A stretch of DNA of 64,000 nt from Eisenbergiella tayi (GTDB lineage: Bacteria > Bacillota > Clostridia > Lachnospirales > Lachnospiraceae): positions 1 through 64,000 of the forward strand of contig NZ_MPDJ01000007.1 of the NCBI RefSeq assembly GCF_001881565.1, read 5' to 3'. Below are positions 25,959-34,331 of this stretch, piece after piece. The position numbers and the translations under genes were made by a program. The notes under the pieces are model-generated. The model was not told the DNA's origin. It saw only the letters and a list, made by a program, of their open reading frames with translations, and made no database searches. The first letter of the stretch is position 1. Each line of letters starts with the position of its first letter.

Positions 25959-26243
25959 AACAGTTCAGCATTTCTCCCACCGTCAGGCCCATGCTTCCTG
26001 CCCGATCAAAACTTTCTTTCTCTCCGCTGTTGGCTCCGGCCAGGCAGAGGATCCTGTAAGGGGCGTATAAACTCGCCGGTCCTTAGGTTGCGTACTGTGC
26101 AACCTTAGTACCGCTGCGTGTTTATCCGAGCGAAAGCGTCCCCTTTAAGGACCTCTGCCTGGCCGGAGCCAACAGCGGAGAGAAAGAAAGTTTTGATCGG
26201 GCAGGAAGCATGGGCCTGACGGTGGGAGAAATGCTGAACTGTT
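25959..26243. repeat. long palindrome element D (92-bp perfect arms)
   Basis: Arms 25959-26050 and 26152-26243 are inverse complements without a single mismatch. The 101-base centre (26051-26151) has the same length as in element B and can itself fold: AGGATCC/GGACCT, TATAAACTCGC/GCGTGTTTATC, CGGTCCTTAGGTTGC/GCAACCTTAGTACCG and a GCGAAAGC mini-hairpin. It lies between two convergent genes, unlike A, B and C, and so could also stop transcription from both sides. Confidence 0.92.
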
Positions 26244-26270
26244 GTGTCTGTCTGCCGGTGCATAGCTTCT

Positions 26271-27644
26271 TTATATAGAAGAAACGGGCTGCGTTTCCTC
26301 TTCGGCAAGCAGCTTATCCCGTTCCATTTTTTTCATGGTAAAACGGTAAGCGATATAAAGGAATATGCCTCCCAGGCACCATGCGCTGGCATTGGCTGCA
26401 CAGACTCCCTCGTAGCTGAGGAGCTCTGCCGCTACAATTGCCAGGGCTGCACGGCTCACCAGTTCCACGACTCCGCCCATCATCGGCATCAGGGCAAATC
26501 CGCAGCTCTGCATGACATTCCTGTAAATAAAAATCATTCCCAGAGGAATAAAGAATGCCCCGCAGATGATGATGTAAGTGCGGGCATACCCAAGTACCTC
26601 CGAGCTGTCCCCTGTTACAAACAGCTGAATGATCAGCGGAAGCGCCAATACTACCACTGCGTAAATGATTACGCCGTAAATGGCGGACATCCAAAAGGCA
26701 ATGCGGCTTCCTTTGCGAATTCGATCCAGATCATTGATACCTCTGTTCTGTCCGCAGTAGGTAGCCATTGTCATACCCATGGCGGCGAATACCTGGGTTA
26801 CCAGCTGTTCTACCTTGCAGGCGGCGGTATATGCGGCCACTACGGTGGAACCCAGCATATTCAGCGCCACCTGTACCATAATCGTGCCGATCGCCGTAAT
26901 AGAGAACTGCAGCGCCATGGGGATTCCTATGGAAATCTGGTTGCGCACACACCAGAGATCCAGACGCAGATGCTCCCTGCTCAGAGAAAGCATGGGAACC
27001 TTCTTTATCATATAGACCAAACACAGAAGCCCCGATATACCCTGTGAGGCAATCGTAGCTATCGCAGCGCCTGCCACGCCCATCTTAAAGCAGATAATCA
27101 GTATCAGGTCTCCCGCAATATTGATCCCCGCGGATAGTATAAGAAAGTACAGAGGGACCTTACTGTTCCCCACTGCCCGGAGTATACTGGAAAGGAGGTT
27201 ATAAAGTACATTAAAGCCCATACCCCAGCAGATAATAAGAATATATGTTTTGGACATAGCCATGATATCCACGGGCGTTCTCATGACCCGCAGCAGCCAG
27301 TCCATGATCAGGACACTGCCCAGGGTCATGACCACGGTAACTATCAGGGAAAGCACTGCTGCGTTGCCCACACTTTTCTTCATTCCTTCCATATCCCCGG
27401 CCCCGAAACGCTGGGCCGTCAGAATCGTAAACCCGGTAGTCAGTCCCTGCAGGAAGCCAAGAATCAGAAACATGATAGTTCCTGTCGCTCCAACGGCGGC
27501 AAGTGCCTTTACTCCTACATACCTTCCCACAATAACAGTATCCACCAGGCTGTACAGCTGCTGGAATATATTTCCGATAATAATGGGAATTATAAATTTC
27601 GTAATCAGTTTAAGGGGGCTCCCCTTTGTCATATCAAGTTCCAT
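26271..27644 (-). CDS. MATE family efflux transporter
   Basis: A 457-residue protein with twelve predicted membrane helices in two repeated halves, the usual size for MATE pumps. The N-terminus FIIPIIIGNIFQQLYSLVDT and VGRYVGVKALAAVGAT are the classic first-helix pattern of the DinF/NorM-like group, and PMALQFSITAIGTIMVQVAL is the equivalent in the second half. It should export cationic drugs or metabolites by sodium or proton exchange. The start follows AGGAGAGTGATGGA. It is a single-gene unit ending close to palindrome D. Confidence 0.88.
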   Translation of the reverse strand: MELDMTKGSPLKLITKFIIPIIIGNIFQQLYSLVDTVIVGRYVGVKALAAVGATGTIMFLILGFLQGLTTGFTILTAQRFGAGDMEGMKKSVGNAAVLSLIVTVVMTLGSVLIMDWLLRVMRTPVDIMAMSKTYILIICWGMGFNVLYNLLSSILRAVGNSKVPLYFLILSAGINIAGDLILIICFKMGVAGAAIATIASQGISGLLCLVYMIKKVPMLSLSREHLRLDLWCVRNQISIGIPMALQFSITAIGTIMVQVALNMLGSTVVAAYTAACKVEQLVTQVFAAMGMTMATYCGQNRGINDLDRIRKGSRIAFWMSAIYGVIIYAVVVLALPLIIQLFVTGDSSEVLGYARTYIIICGAFFIPLGMIFIYRNVMQSCGFALMPMMGGVVELVSRAALAIVAAELLSYEGVCAANASAWCLGGIFLYIAYRFTMKKMERDKLLAEEETQPVSSI

Positions 27645-27705
27645 TCCATCACTCTCCTTTTATTCCAGTCGGCATTTTTCAAAAAATAATTATATCTTCA
27701 CAGAA

Positions 27706-27735
27706 AAAGATGCAGAAAAAATTTTTCCGCATCTT
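27706..27735 (-). terminator. intrinsic terminator after the PH-domain gene
   Basis: On the minus strand AAGATGCGGAAAAA pairs with TTTTTCTGCATCTT, followed by a T-run. Confidence 0.7.
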
Positions 27736-27785
27736 ATCTTCCAATCCATTTCTATGAAAGGCGCTCCATTTTATCTCAAGCCCTC

Positions 27786-28196
27786 TTATACTCTGTCATT
27801 GTCAAAGTCACCGTCATCCGCGCCCTCTGCCCCAATATTGAGCATATTCATTGTGCGGCGGCGGATTCTCGCCTTTTCAGAAGCTTCCAATATGTAATTT
27901 TTAATAGCTTTTGCATTTTTTATGTGAGTCAGGTGCAGCTGCGGATCCGTTGTGTCACCGGTATAGCACTTCACTGTTCCTATGCCTGCAATACGTTCCA
28001 TAAGGGACTGTATCAGTTCCACATCCTGAACCTTATACATATAACAGTCATTTTCCTTTTTGTTGAAGAAGCCTTCCGAAACTGTTATCATATCATCTTT
28101 AATTGTATATACCGTAAAGGTAAAGGGCAGGCCGAAAAACAGCCATCTTTTTCTCTCCGCAAACTGTACTTCCCCGCTCTTATTATCACTATCCAT
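27786..28196 (-). CDS. small PH-domain (bPH2-like) protein
   Basis: A 136-residue soluble protein. RKRWLFFGLPFTFTVYTIKDDMITVSEGFFNKKENDCYMYKVQDV-type alternation (quoted in part from residues 15-58) suggests a bacterial pleckstrin-like beta barrel of the bPH2/YdbT group. VKCYTGDTTDPQL is consistent with the second half of that fold. The C-terminus is helical and charged. No function is known. The start follows AGAGGTAACCC and it appears to be transcribed alone. Confidence 0.6.
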   Translation of the reverse strand: MDSDNKSGEVQFAERKRWLFFGLPFTFTVYTIKDDMITVSEGFFNKKENDCYMYKVQDVELIQSLMERIAGIGTVKCYTGDTTDPQLHLTHIKNAKAIKNYILEASEKARIRRRTMNMLNIGAEGADDGDFDNDRV

Positions 28197-28310
28197 GGGT
28201 TACCTCTTTTCTTTTGCAGACTGCTTAACACCTTCGCGTAAATTATAATAGAAAATATAAAGATTTGCAAAGGTTTTCTTAAGCCGCCTTATAACCGTTT
28301 CGATTCAGTC

Positions 28311-28337
28311 GTTACTGTTCACTCCGTGACCAGTAAC
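28311..28337. other. hairpin downstream of the second Rpn gene
   Basis: GTTACTG pairs with CAGTAAC, and TCAC with GTGA inside it. There is no T-tract. It may be a short repetitive palindrome; its TTACTGTTCA core is reminiscent of the outer ends of palindromes B and D. Confidence 0.4.
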
Positions 28338-28371
28338 ATGCAGTTTTCCTCTGATACCTGAATTACAGTCA

Positions 28372-29202
28372 TTACTCCAGTATTTCAGCCACTTCCTCTA
28401 CAGTGATTCCGCACATTTCCGCAATTTCCTCTTTTTTCTTTCCCTCGGCAGCAAGCTTCAGAACCCTTTTTGTTCTGCTTATACCTACTTTAAGGCCTTC
28501 TTCTCTGCCTTCTTCCCGTTCTTTCACTTTTTCTTCCCATGCCTGCATATACCTCACTCCCATCTCTTCACTGGCTTTCAATTTACAGATATGCTCATGG
28601 ATTCTCCGGAGGACCTCACTTCCTGACTTCCTGACAGTTTCCTCATCCGTTTTCTCCGCATATTCCAGAAACCATGCCAGTTCATCGCCAACTTCTTCCC
28701 GGTTCTTTCCCCTTGTATTCAGGAAAATACGCACTGCCCCATCCGGCAAAATACATGACAATTCCTCATCACATCTGGCCCGGAAGGTATACCTGTATTT
28801 CCCAAGGCCAAAAACATCATAAGGCGTTATAATTATAATATAAGAATCATTCAGCAAATTAAACCGGATGGAGCCCGGCTCCAGCAGGGAAGAATCCAGC
28901 ATTCCCTGATAATATCTGCTTCTCTTGGGCAAATCATACTTCAACTGTTTCTGCATTTCCGAATTATAGATAATCCCATCCTCATCCATTGCATACACAT
29001 CCATACGGATGGAGCGCAACAGAGGACTGACCCGCAGCTCTTTCTCCGTTTCATTTTTAGTCAGAAAAGTGATTTCCTTTCCTAAAATAATCTGCAGGAC
29101 ACTCTTATGGAAATCCTTATCCTCCATAGCCGCATCAAACAAAAAACGATCCAAAAGGGTCAACTCGCTAAGGGGGAGCATTTTGCTTTTTCTCTCCGTC
29201 AT
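28372..29202 (-). CDS. Rpn-type PD-(D/E)XK nuclease family protein
   Basis: A 276-residue member of the PD-(D/E)XK transposase/Rpn group. The opening LTLLDRFLFDAAMEDKDFHK and the catalytic block SIRMDVYAMDEDGIIYNSEMQ (Asp, then ExQ) are typical of the PDDEXK family transposases common in gut Clostridia. KVKEREEGREEGLKVGI links to a C-terminal helix-turn-helix-like tail (AAEGKKKEEIAEMCGITVEE). The start follows AAAGGAGAATAGG. The tail differs from those of the other two Rpn proteins in the window. Confidence 0.8.
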   Translation of the reverse strand: MTERKSKMLPLSELTLLDRFLFDAAMEDKDFHKSVLQIILGKEITFLTKNETEKELRVSPLLRSIRMDVYAMDEDGIIYNSEMQKQLKYDLPKRSRYYQGMLDSSLLEPGSIRFNLLNDSYIIIITPYDVFGLGKYRYTFRARCDEELSCILPDGAVRIFLNTRGKNREEVGDELAWFLEYAEKTDEETVRKSGSEVLRRIHEHICKLKASEEMGVRYMQAWEEKVKEREEGREEGLKVGISRTKRVLKLAAEGKKKEEIAEMCGITVEEVAEILE

Positions 29203-29415
29203 TCCTATTCTCCTTTATTTTATCATATTTCCGGTAATTCCTTCAACCATTACAGCCAGAAATCATCCATAAGCATCCCTCCTCTTTTGTTCACTATTTC
29301 AAATCGGAATCTGTAGGCAGACCTGCCATGATATCTATCGATAAAAAGATAAAATAATTATAATACAAGAACGGAATTTTGCCAATACCAACAACGCTTT
29401 CCCATTATATAAAAT

Positions 29416-29446
29416 ATATCAGTCCGGCCATTGGCTGAACTGATAT
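29416..29446 (-). terminator. terminator-like hairpin after the AraC gene
   Basis: ATATCAGT pairs with ACTGATAT around a loop that can pair internally (CCGGCCATTGGCTG). On the minus strand ATTTTATATA follows. The rest of 29203-29464 is AT-rich and shows nothing else. Confidence 0.45.
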
Positions 29447-29464
29447 CATATAGCTTTTACCCTG

Positions 29465-30361
29465 TCAGAATAATTCTCTTGTTTCCATCCCATGCCGGTA
29501 ATTGGTAGGTGTCATACCCGTCTGCTTTTTAAAGGCGACGCAAAAATTATTTTCACTTTGGAAACCGCAGGAAAACGCAATTTCCTTAACCGTTTTATCC
29601 CCGGAGCGCAGATAAAATCTGGCGCAGTCCAGACGCATGGACAAAAGGTACTGGTGGGGCGTGATCCCATACTGCTTTTTAAAAAGACGGATAAAATGAT
29701 AGGGGCTGACAGAAACGCAGCCTGCCAGATCCTCAATAGTAATTTCCTCCATGAAATGCTGGCGCATATAAGAAACAGCCTTGCCCAGTTCCCTGGTGAA
29801 CCTGTCATCCTGTGCGGCTTCGGAACCGGATACCGTCCTGGCTCCTGTCAGTCCGGACGGGAAGGTAAGAAGATCCGTCACAAAATATCCCAGCAGATTC
29901 TCAGCAATCCCCTGTTCGGAAGAAAGGGCTTCCAGCAGCATCCTGAATTTATGAAGGAATACATTAGCCTGGCTGTCCGTTAAGGTAAGCACCGTTCCGT
30001 ACACCTCCGTAAGATACCGGAAATAGGCTCCTGCATTGATTCCGTCAAAATGAATCCAGTAAAATTCCATTTCACTGTCGGCCCCATACATATGCGGCGC
30101 ATAGCAATCCATCAAAACCAGCTGTTTCTCCCCTATTTTCTTACGGAAGGCTTTTTCTCCCAGAGATTCCGCATATCCCTGCCCTTTTACCACAAGCATC
30201 ATCAGAAAGCTGTCATAGTTATTCCGCGCCACACAATATTCTTCATCGCAATAATAATGGCCGAGGCATACCGGATAAAGGAATGTTTTTTTGGCAAGAG
30301 GGCTGGGTGTATGGAAATAGGTTTCTGAGAAAGGACCGGGTTCCTGGGTGTTTGGATTCAT
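29465..30361 (-). CDS. AraC-family regulator with cupin sensor
   Basis: A 298-residue regulator. The N-terminal half is a cupin-like sensor (FLMMLVVKGQGYAE, LVLMDCYAPHMYGAD, FYWIHFDG). The C-terminal 100 residues carry two helix-turn-helices (ITIEDLAGCVSVSPYHFIRL and TVKEIAFSCGFQSENNFCVA) with the end FKKQTGMTPTNYR. The start at 30361 follows AGGAGGCTAT inside a longer open frame. It is divergent from the UroD-type methyltransferase and so is the likely activator of that gene; its ligand may be the methylated substrate. Confidence 0.85.
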   Translation of the reverse strand: MNPNTQEPGPFSETYFHTPSPLAKKTFLYPVCLGHYYCDEEYCVARNNYDSFLMMLVVKGQGYAESLGEKAFRKKIGEKQLVLMDCYAPHMYGADSEMEFYWIHFDGINAGAYFRYLTEVYGTVLTLTDSQANVFLHKFRMLLEALSSEQGIAENLLGYFVTDLLTFPSGLTGARTVSGSEAAQDDRFTRELGKAVSYMRQHFMEEITIEDLAGCVSVSPYHFIRLFKKQYGITPHQYLLSMRLDCARFYLRSGDKTVKEIAFSCGFQSENNFCVAFKKQTGMTPTNYRHGMETRELF

Positions 30362-30440
30362 ATAGCCTCCGTCCCGGCTGGCTGCAGCCAGTATTCGTAT
30401 TCCTACATAAGCCCGCAGACACAGCGCAATTTTTATATAC

Positions 30441-30470
30441 ATCATATCAATTATTTAAAATGTAAGTCAA
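30441..30470 (-). promoter_or_regulatory. promoter of the AraC gene
   Basis: On the minus strand TTGACT and TATGAT are 18 bases apart, 80 bases before the start codon, in the divergent gap shared with the methyltransferase gene. Confidence 0.55.
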
Positions 30471-30597
30471 CTGAAACTATGGTAAAATCGGATTATAAAA
30501 TATATTATGCTCCGGTTCCCGTCTCTATTGTGCGGGTGCGTTCTTCTCCCCTGCACAAGGAAGACGTAAGTCGGAACGTAATCACAGGAGGATTGCC

Positions 30598-31866
30598 ATG
30601 GAATACCTGATATCGGATAAGGATAAACAGATTCTGAGAGAAACCGCAAAAAAGCAGCTGGAGCTGGCAAATATGGATTCCAACAAAGCCAGAATACAGG
30701 AATGGTACAGGCACAATGCCCTGCAGGGAGAAAAGCCTATGATTCACCTGGAAATGGGCACCTTTTCCCAGGAAATCATTCCTCCTCTCCTGAAATGTGA
30801 AGGAACTTTTGCGCAGCAGGTGGAAACCGCTTTGTACAGTAACTTTCTGAATCAGGAATTATTTGATGATGACAGAGTGACACCGGATTATTTTCCGATA
30901 GAATATGACACTTTTTTTGAACTGTTCGGCATACAGATTCATGTTGACCATACGCAGGATGCCAGCGGTAAGGAAAGCCTGGGGCATCATTTTGAATCCA
31001 TTATTGAAGATCTGGAAGAGGATTATGAAAAGTTGAAACCCAGCCGTTATGGAGTGAACCTGGAAACGACTGAACAAAAAAAAGCGGCTGTGGAAGAAGC
31101 AATTGGTGATATTCTTCCTGTAAAAATGCAGATGTCCTGTCTCTACAGCGTTCCCACTCAAATGCTGGTACATTTTATGAGTATGGAAAACATGATGTTT
31201 GCCATGTATGATTATCCGGATTTATTTAAAGAAATGATGGGGCGCATTGCGGACGATACGCTTGCCTATTATAAAATGCTGGAAGAGAAACGCCTGATCC
31301 TTCCCACCACCACCTTCGAAGGCGTGGGCCAGGGAACCTGGAGCTTCACCACGGAGCTTCCCGGCTGGGATGAGTGGGAAAGACGCCCGTTCACAACGAA
31401 GGAGGTCTGGGGTTTTATGGATTCCCAGGAAACTGTGGGGATTTCTCCTGATATGTATGAGGAATTCATCTTCCCCTGCTATGAAAAAATTGCCTCTTCC
31501 TATGGCCTTCTTTCCTATGGCTGCTGTGAACCGGTAGATCCCATATGGGACAAATGCTTAAGCAGGCTTACCAATCTGAGAAAGGTGTCCATTTCTCCCT
31601 GGTGCAATGAAGAATTTATGGGAGAAAGGCTGCGGGGCTCCAAGGTGATATACCACAGAAAACCCAGCCCGAATTTCCTTGGGGTAGATCCTGTTTTGGA
31701 TGAAGACGCTTTCCGTGCCCATATCCGGAAAAGCCTTACGGCAGCAAGAGGCTGCAAAATGGAAATCACTCAAAGGGATGTGTATACCATTCACAACAAC
31801 ATTCCTAAGGCCAGACGTTATGTCTCGCTCATACGGGAAGAAATTGAAAATAATTGGAAAGCCTGA
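30598..31866 (+). CDS. UroD-family corrinoid methyltransferase
   Basis: A 422-residue protein of the uroporphyrinogen-decarboxylase/MtaA-CmuA fold. The C-terminal half has ELPGWDEWERRPFTTKEVWG and LLSYGCCEPVDPIWD. The Cys-Cys-Glu and nearby His and Cys residues are candidate zinc ligands that activate the methyl donor or thiol acceptor. With the corrinoid protein, reductive activator and two AraC regulators nearby, it is probably the substrate-specific methyltransferase that passes a methyl group to the corrinoid. The donor (methoxylated or methylated compound) cannot be deduced. The start ATG follows CAGGAGGATTGCC. True heme-pathway UroD is unlikely in this context. Confidence 0.8.
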   Translation: MEYLISDKDKQILRETAKKQLELANMDSNKARIQEWYRHNALQGEKPMIHLEMGTFSQEIIPPLLKCEGTFAQQVETALYSNFLNQELFDDDRVTPDYFPIEYDTFFELFGIQIHVDHTQDASGKESLGHHFESIIEDLEEDYEKLKPSRYGVNLETTEQKKAAVEEAIGDILPVKMQMSCLYSVPTQMLVHFMSMENMMFAMYDYPDLFKEMMGRIADDTLAYYKMLEEKRLILPTTTFEGVGQGTWSFTTELPGWDEWERRPFTTKEVWGFMDSQETVGISPDMYEEFIFPCYEKIASSYGLLSYGCCEPVDPIWDKCLSRLTNLRKVSISPWCNEEFMGERLRGSKVIYHRKPSPNFLGVDPVLDEDAFRAHIRKSLTAARGCKMEITQRDVYTIHNNIPKARRYVSLIREEIENNWKA

Positions 31867-31871
31867 GTCAA

Positions 31872-31911
31872 ATGCCCCGCGGAAAATCAACTTCTCCGCG
31901 GGGCATTTTTT
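31872..31911 (+). terminator. strong intrinsic terminator after the methyltransferase
   Basis: ATGCCCCGCGGA pairs perfectly with TCCGCGGGGCAT (12 bp), followed by TTTTTT. It lies between convergent genes. Confidence 0.85.
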
Positions 31912-31920
31912 ATGGGTAAC

Positions 31921-34158
31921 TCAGCTGCATTCGAAATACATATGCTGCATATACAGATCATTAAAAGCTTTATCTGATGAAAGACCTATCTCAGAAGAAA
32001 TCTTCACAATATCCCCGGCCAGATCCATAGCGCCCTCTTCCCTTCCATAGCGGACGGCACCCTCCAGTGCTCCGTTTCCAATCACCCGGATCTTATCTGC
32101 GAAAACTTCCGGTATCAGGCCGATGCCCACTGCCTTTTCAACATCCATCCGATAGCCGAAGCCTCCTGCCAGATATACCTTATCTACATCCTCCGGGCTT
32201 ATTTCATAACGCAGAAGCAGCGTTTCCAGCCCGGCCCGGACTGCGGATTTGGCCAGCTGAAGCTCGCGGATATCCTTCTGGTAAAAGCAAATCGGCTCTC
32301 CGTCCCTGCCTTTTGCCAGTTCAAAGCCGTCCTCCTCATAATCCTCCTCCAGCAAACCCGTTTCATCCACCAGGCCCGCCTGCAGCAGTTCATAAAGAGT
32401 CTCAATCGCTCCCGTACCGCAGATACCGGAAGGCGGCTCATTCTGAATGGTCCTTATCTGCGTCCTGCCGTCTTCCAGCTTCACATTACATATCGCTCCC
32501 GGTATACTGCCGGAGCCATGTACGATATTTCCTCCTTCAAAGGCCGGCCCTGCCGCCGTGGAGGTAACAAGAATACGCTCCCGGTTTCCGATTCCCATTT
32601 CCCCGTTGGTTCCCAGATCAATCAGCATACTTACCTTTTCTGATTCCGCCAGTCCGCAGGAAAGGATATCCGAAACGATATCCGCCCCTACAAAAGTGGA
32701 AATACCCGGAAGAATCCAAACCTTTGTCCGGTACATCTGTACCGTGCACAACCGTTCCATGCATAACTGTGCCGTGCGAAACGGTTCCGTCATATTCTCT
32801 CCCAGGATCTCTCCCAGCGTGCTTTCAATCCTCTGAATCTGATGAGGAGTAAAGGGGTAAACGCCTAACGTATCACAGGGATATCCCATCAGCAGATGAA
32901 TCATTGTGGTATTTCCTGCAATTACCACTTTTTCCGGTACAATTTCTCCTCCCCTGGTAAGCTTTTCCAGGCCGGTAAAAAGGTCCTGCCGGATGCTTTC
33001 CTGCAGTTCTTCCTTTTTGCCTTCCACGGAGGCCTGGATTCTGCTGATCACATCCGCTCCATATCTTCTCTGCCTGTTAATGCACAGGTAACTGTCTATT
33101 TCCGCACCGGAATCCATATCGACGAGCTCCATGGCTATGGTTGTTGTTCCGATATCTATTCCCACCATGACCGGGCCGGAACCGTCAGCTTCCGTTCCAT
33201 CCGTTTTCCTGTGGGATATGGTGCCGATTATATCCATTTTCTTCTCGGCTTCTTCCTCTGTTACCACCGTCATATCTCCGATCGGATAACAGGTACAGGC
33301 CAGACGGTATCCCTGACTCAGCTGCTGCGGAGTGAAGATTCTTTCATCCGAAGGGGTAACCGCTGCCTCTCCCTCCGCCACCCTGATCCGGCATTTCCCA
33401 CAGGATCCTCTCCCGGCACAGACCGCGGGCACATAAATCCCCTGCTCCCTGAGAATTTCCAGCACGGTCTTTTCGTCTCTGCTTATTAGGATATGGGATT
33501 CCCCGTTTGTCCTTACCTCCAGCCTGATCGGGGCCACATGCCTCATTTTGCAGTCTTTGTTGGGGCACTCCCTGCAGTTATGATCCATATGGTATTCCGT
33601 GCTGTTTTCCTTCAGCAGATAAATCTGGCAGGTTGATTTTACGGGAGAAAGCATAAAGCTGCCTGTGATATCCATACCCAGAATCGGCCCTGCATCCGTC
33701 GCCTCATAGGCGGCCTTCTGTGCTTCCATCCCTATACCGGTCGGCGCTTCCAGCCGTCTGGATATTCCCAGCTGCTTCTCCTCGCAGATACTTCTAACAA
33801 GCGGCTGCAGGCTCTCTGAGGCCTGCATGAGATAATCATCTGCGAAAGCATCCGCCAGCATTCCCTCCAGGTATCTGCCCTCTCCGAAAAGTGCTGTGGA
33901 CCATTCACTTATTCTTTTTCCAACTGTTACAATCAAAAAAAGCGCCCGGGTACCTTCCGGTGCCGCAGGGCTTGCCGCTTCCTTCGGTATTTTCCCGAAC
34001 TCCAGCACTGCCGCAGGCTCCATTCTTTCATAAGCCTCCTGCGTCATCCTTTCATATTCCTCAAGCACTTCCTCATATATGGGAGAATCCTCATAGCAAT
34101 CAATCAGGTGAAGGATATTCTCCCTGCTGAACTGTACCGCAAAATCTGTAACTTTCAT
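31921..34158 (-). CDS. corrinoid reductive activator (ASKHA/DUF4445) with extra N-terminal domain
   Basis: A 745-residue protein. Residues of about 1-190 resemble the MetH reactivation domain, ending in a Cys cluster (HNCRECPNKDCK, Cys 195, 198, 203). Residues 215-300 form a 2Fe-2S ferredoxin domain (Cys 247, 253, 256 in VCAGRGSCGKC and Cys 288 or 290). From about 325 comes an ASKHA ATPase (GIDIGTTTIAMEL, IAGNTTMIHLLMG, LIDLGTNGEMGIG). RACE/RamA-like enzymes use ATP to reduce inactive cob(II)amide to cob(I)amide. The start at 34158 follows GGAAGAGAT. It is divergent from the PocR-AraC gene and belongs to the methyl-transfer locus. Confidence 0.83.
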   Translation of the reverse strand: MKVTDFAVQFSRENILHLIDCYEDSPIYEEVLEEYERMTQEAYERMEPAAVLEFGKIPKEAASPAAPEGTRALFLIVTVGKRISEWSTALFGEGRYLEGMLADAFADDYLMQASESLQPLVRSICEEKQLGISRRLEAPTGIGMEAQKAAYEATDAGPILGMDITGSFMLSPVKSTCQIYLLKENSTEYHMDHNCRECPNKDCKMRHVAPIRLEVRTNGESHILISRDEKTVLEILREQGIYVPAVCAGRGSCGKCRIRVAEGEAAVTPSDERIFTPQQLSQGYRLACTCYPIGDMTVVTEEEAEKKMDIIGTISHRKTDGTEADGSGPVMVGIDIGTTTIAMELVDMDSGAEIDSYLCINRQRRYGADVISRIQASVEGKKEELQESIRQDLFTGLEKLTRGGEIVPEKVVIAGNTTMIHLLMGYPCDTLGVYPFTPHQIQRIESTLGEILGENMTEPFRTAQLCMERLCTVQMYRTKVWILPGISTFVGADIVSDILSCGLAESEKVSMLIDLGTNGEMGIGNRERILVTSTAAGPAFEGGNIVHGSGSIPGAICNVKLEDGRTQIRTIQNEPPSGICGTGAIETLYELLQAGLVDETGLLEEDYEEDGFELAKGRDGEPICFYQKDIRELQLAKSAVRAGLETLLLRYEISPEDVDKVYLAGGFGYRMDVEKAVGIGLIPEVFADKIRVIGNGALEGAVRYGREEGAMDLAGDIVKISSEIGLSSDKAFNDLYMQHMYFECS

Positions 34159-34215
34159 ATCTCTTCCCATCCGCCCGCTTGAACAGGCCGCTCTTTCTTT
34201 CTCCTTAACCTTATG

Positions 34216-34229
34216 TCAATTGGGAAAAA
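34216..34229 (+). promoter_or_regulatory. shared locus motif, copy 1
   Basis: TCAATTGGGAAAAA lies in the gap between the divergent activator and PocR-AraC genes. Thirteen of 14 bases recur at 36341-36354 upstream of the corrinoid-protein gene. It is a candidate binding site for the PocR-AraC regulator. Confidence 0.5.
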
Positions 34230-34331
34230 CTTAAGAATGTAGGTATTTATTTTAGGTTTATGGAATTTCTTTGTATCACGTGGTATACTCAAACCAGCAG
34301 CAAAATAATCCGTTACAAAGGAGATAGCAAT

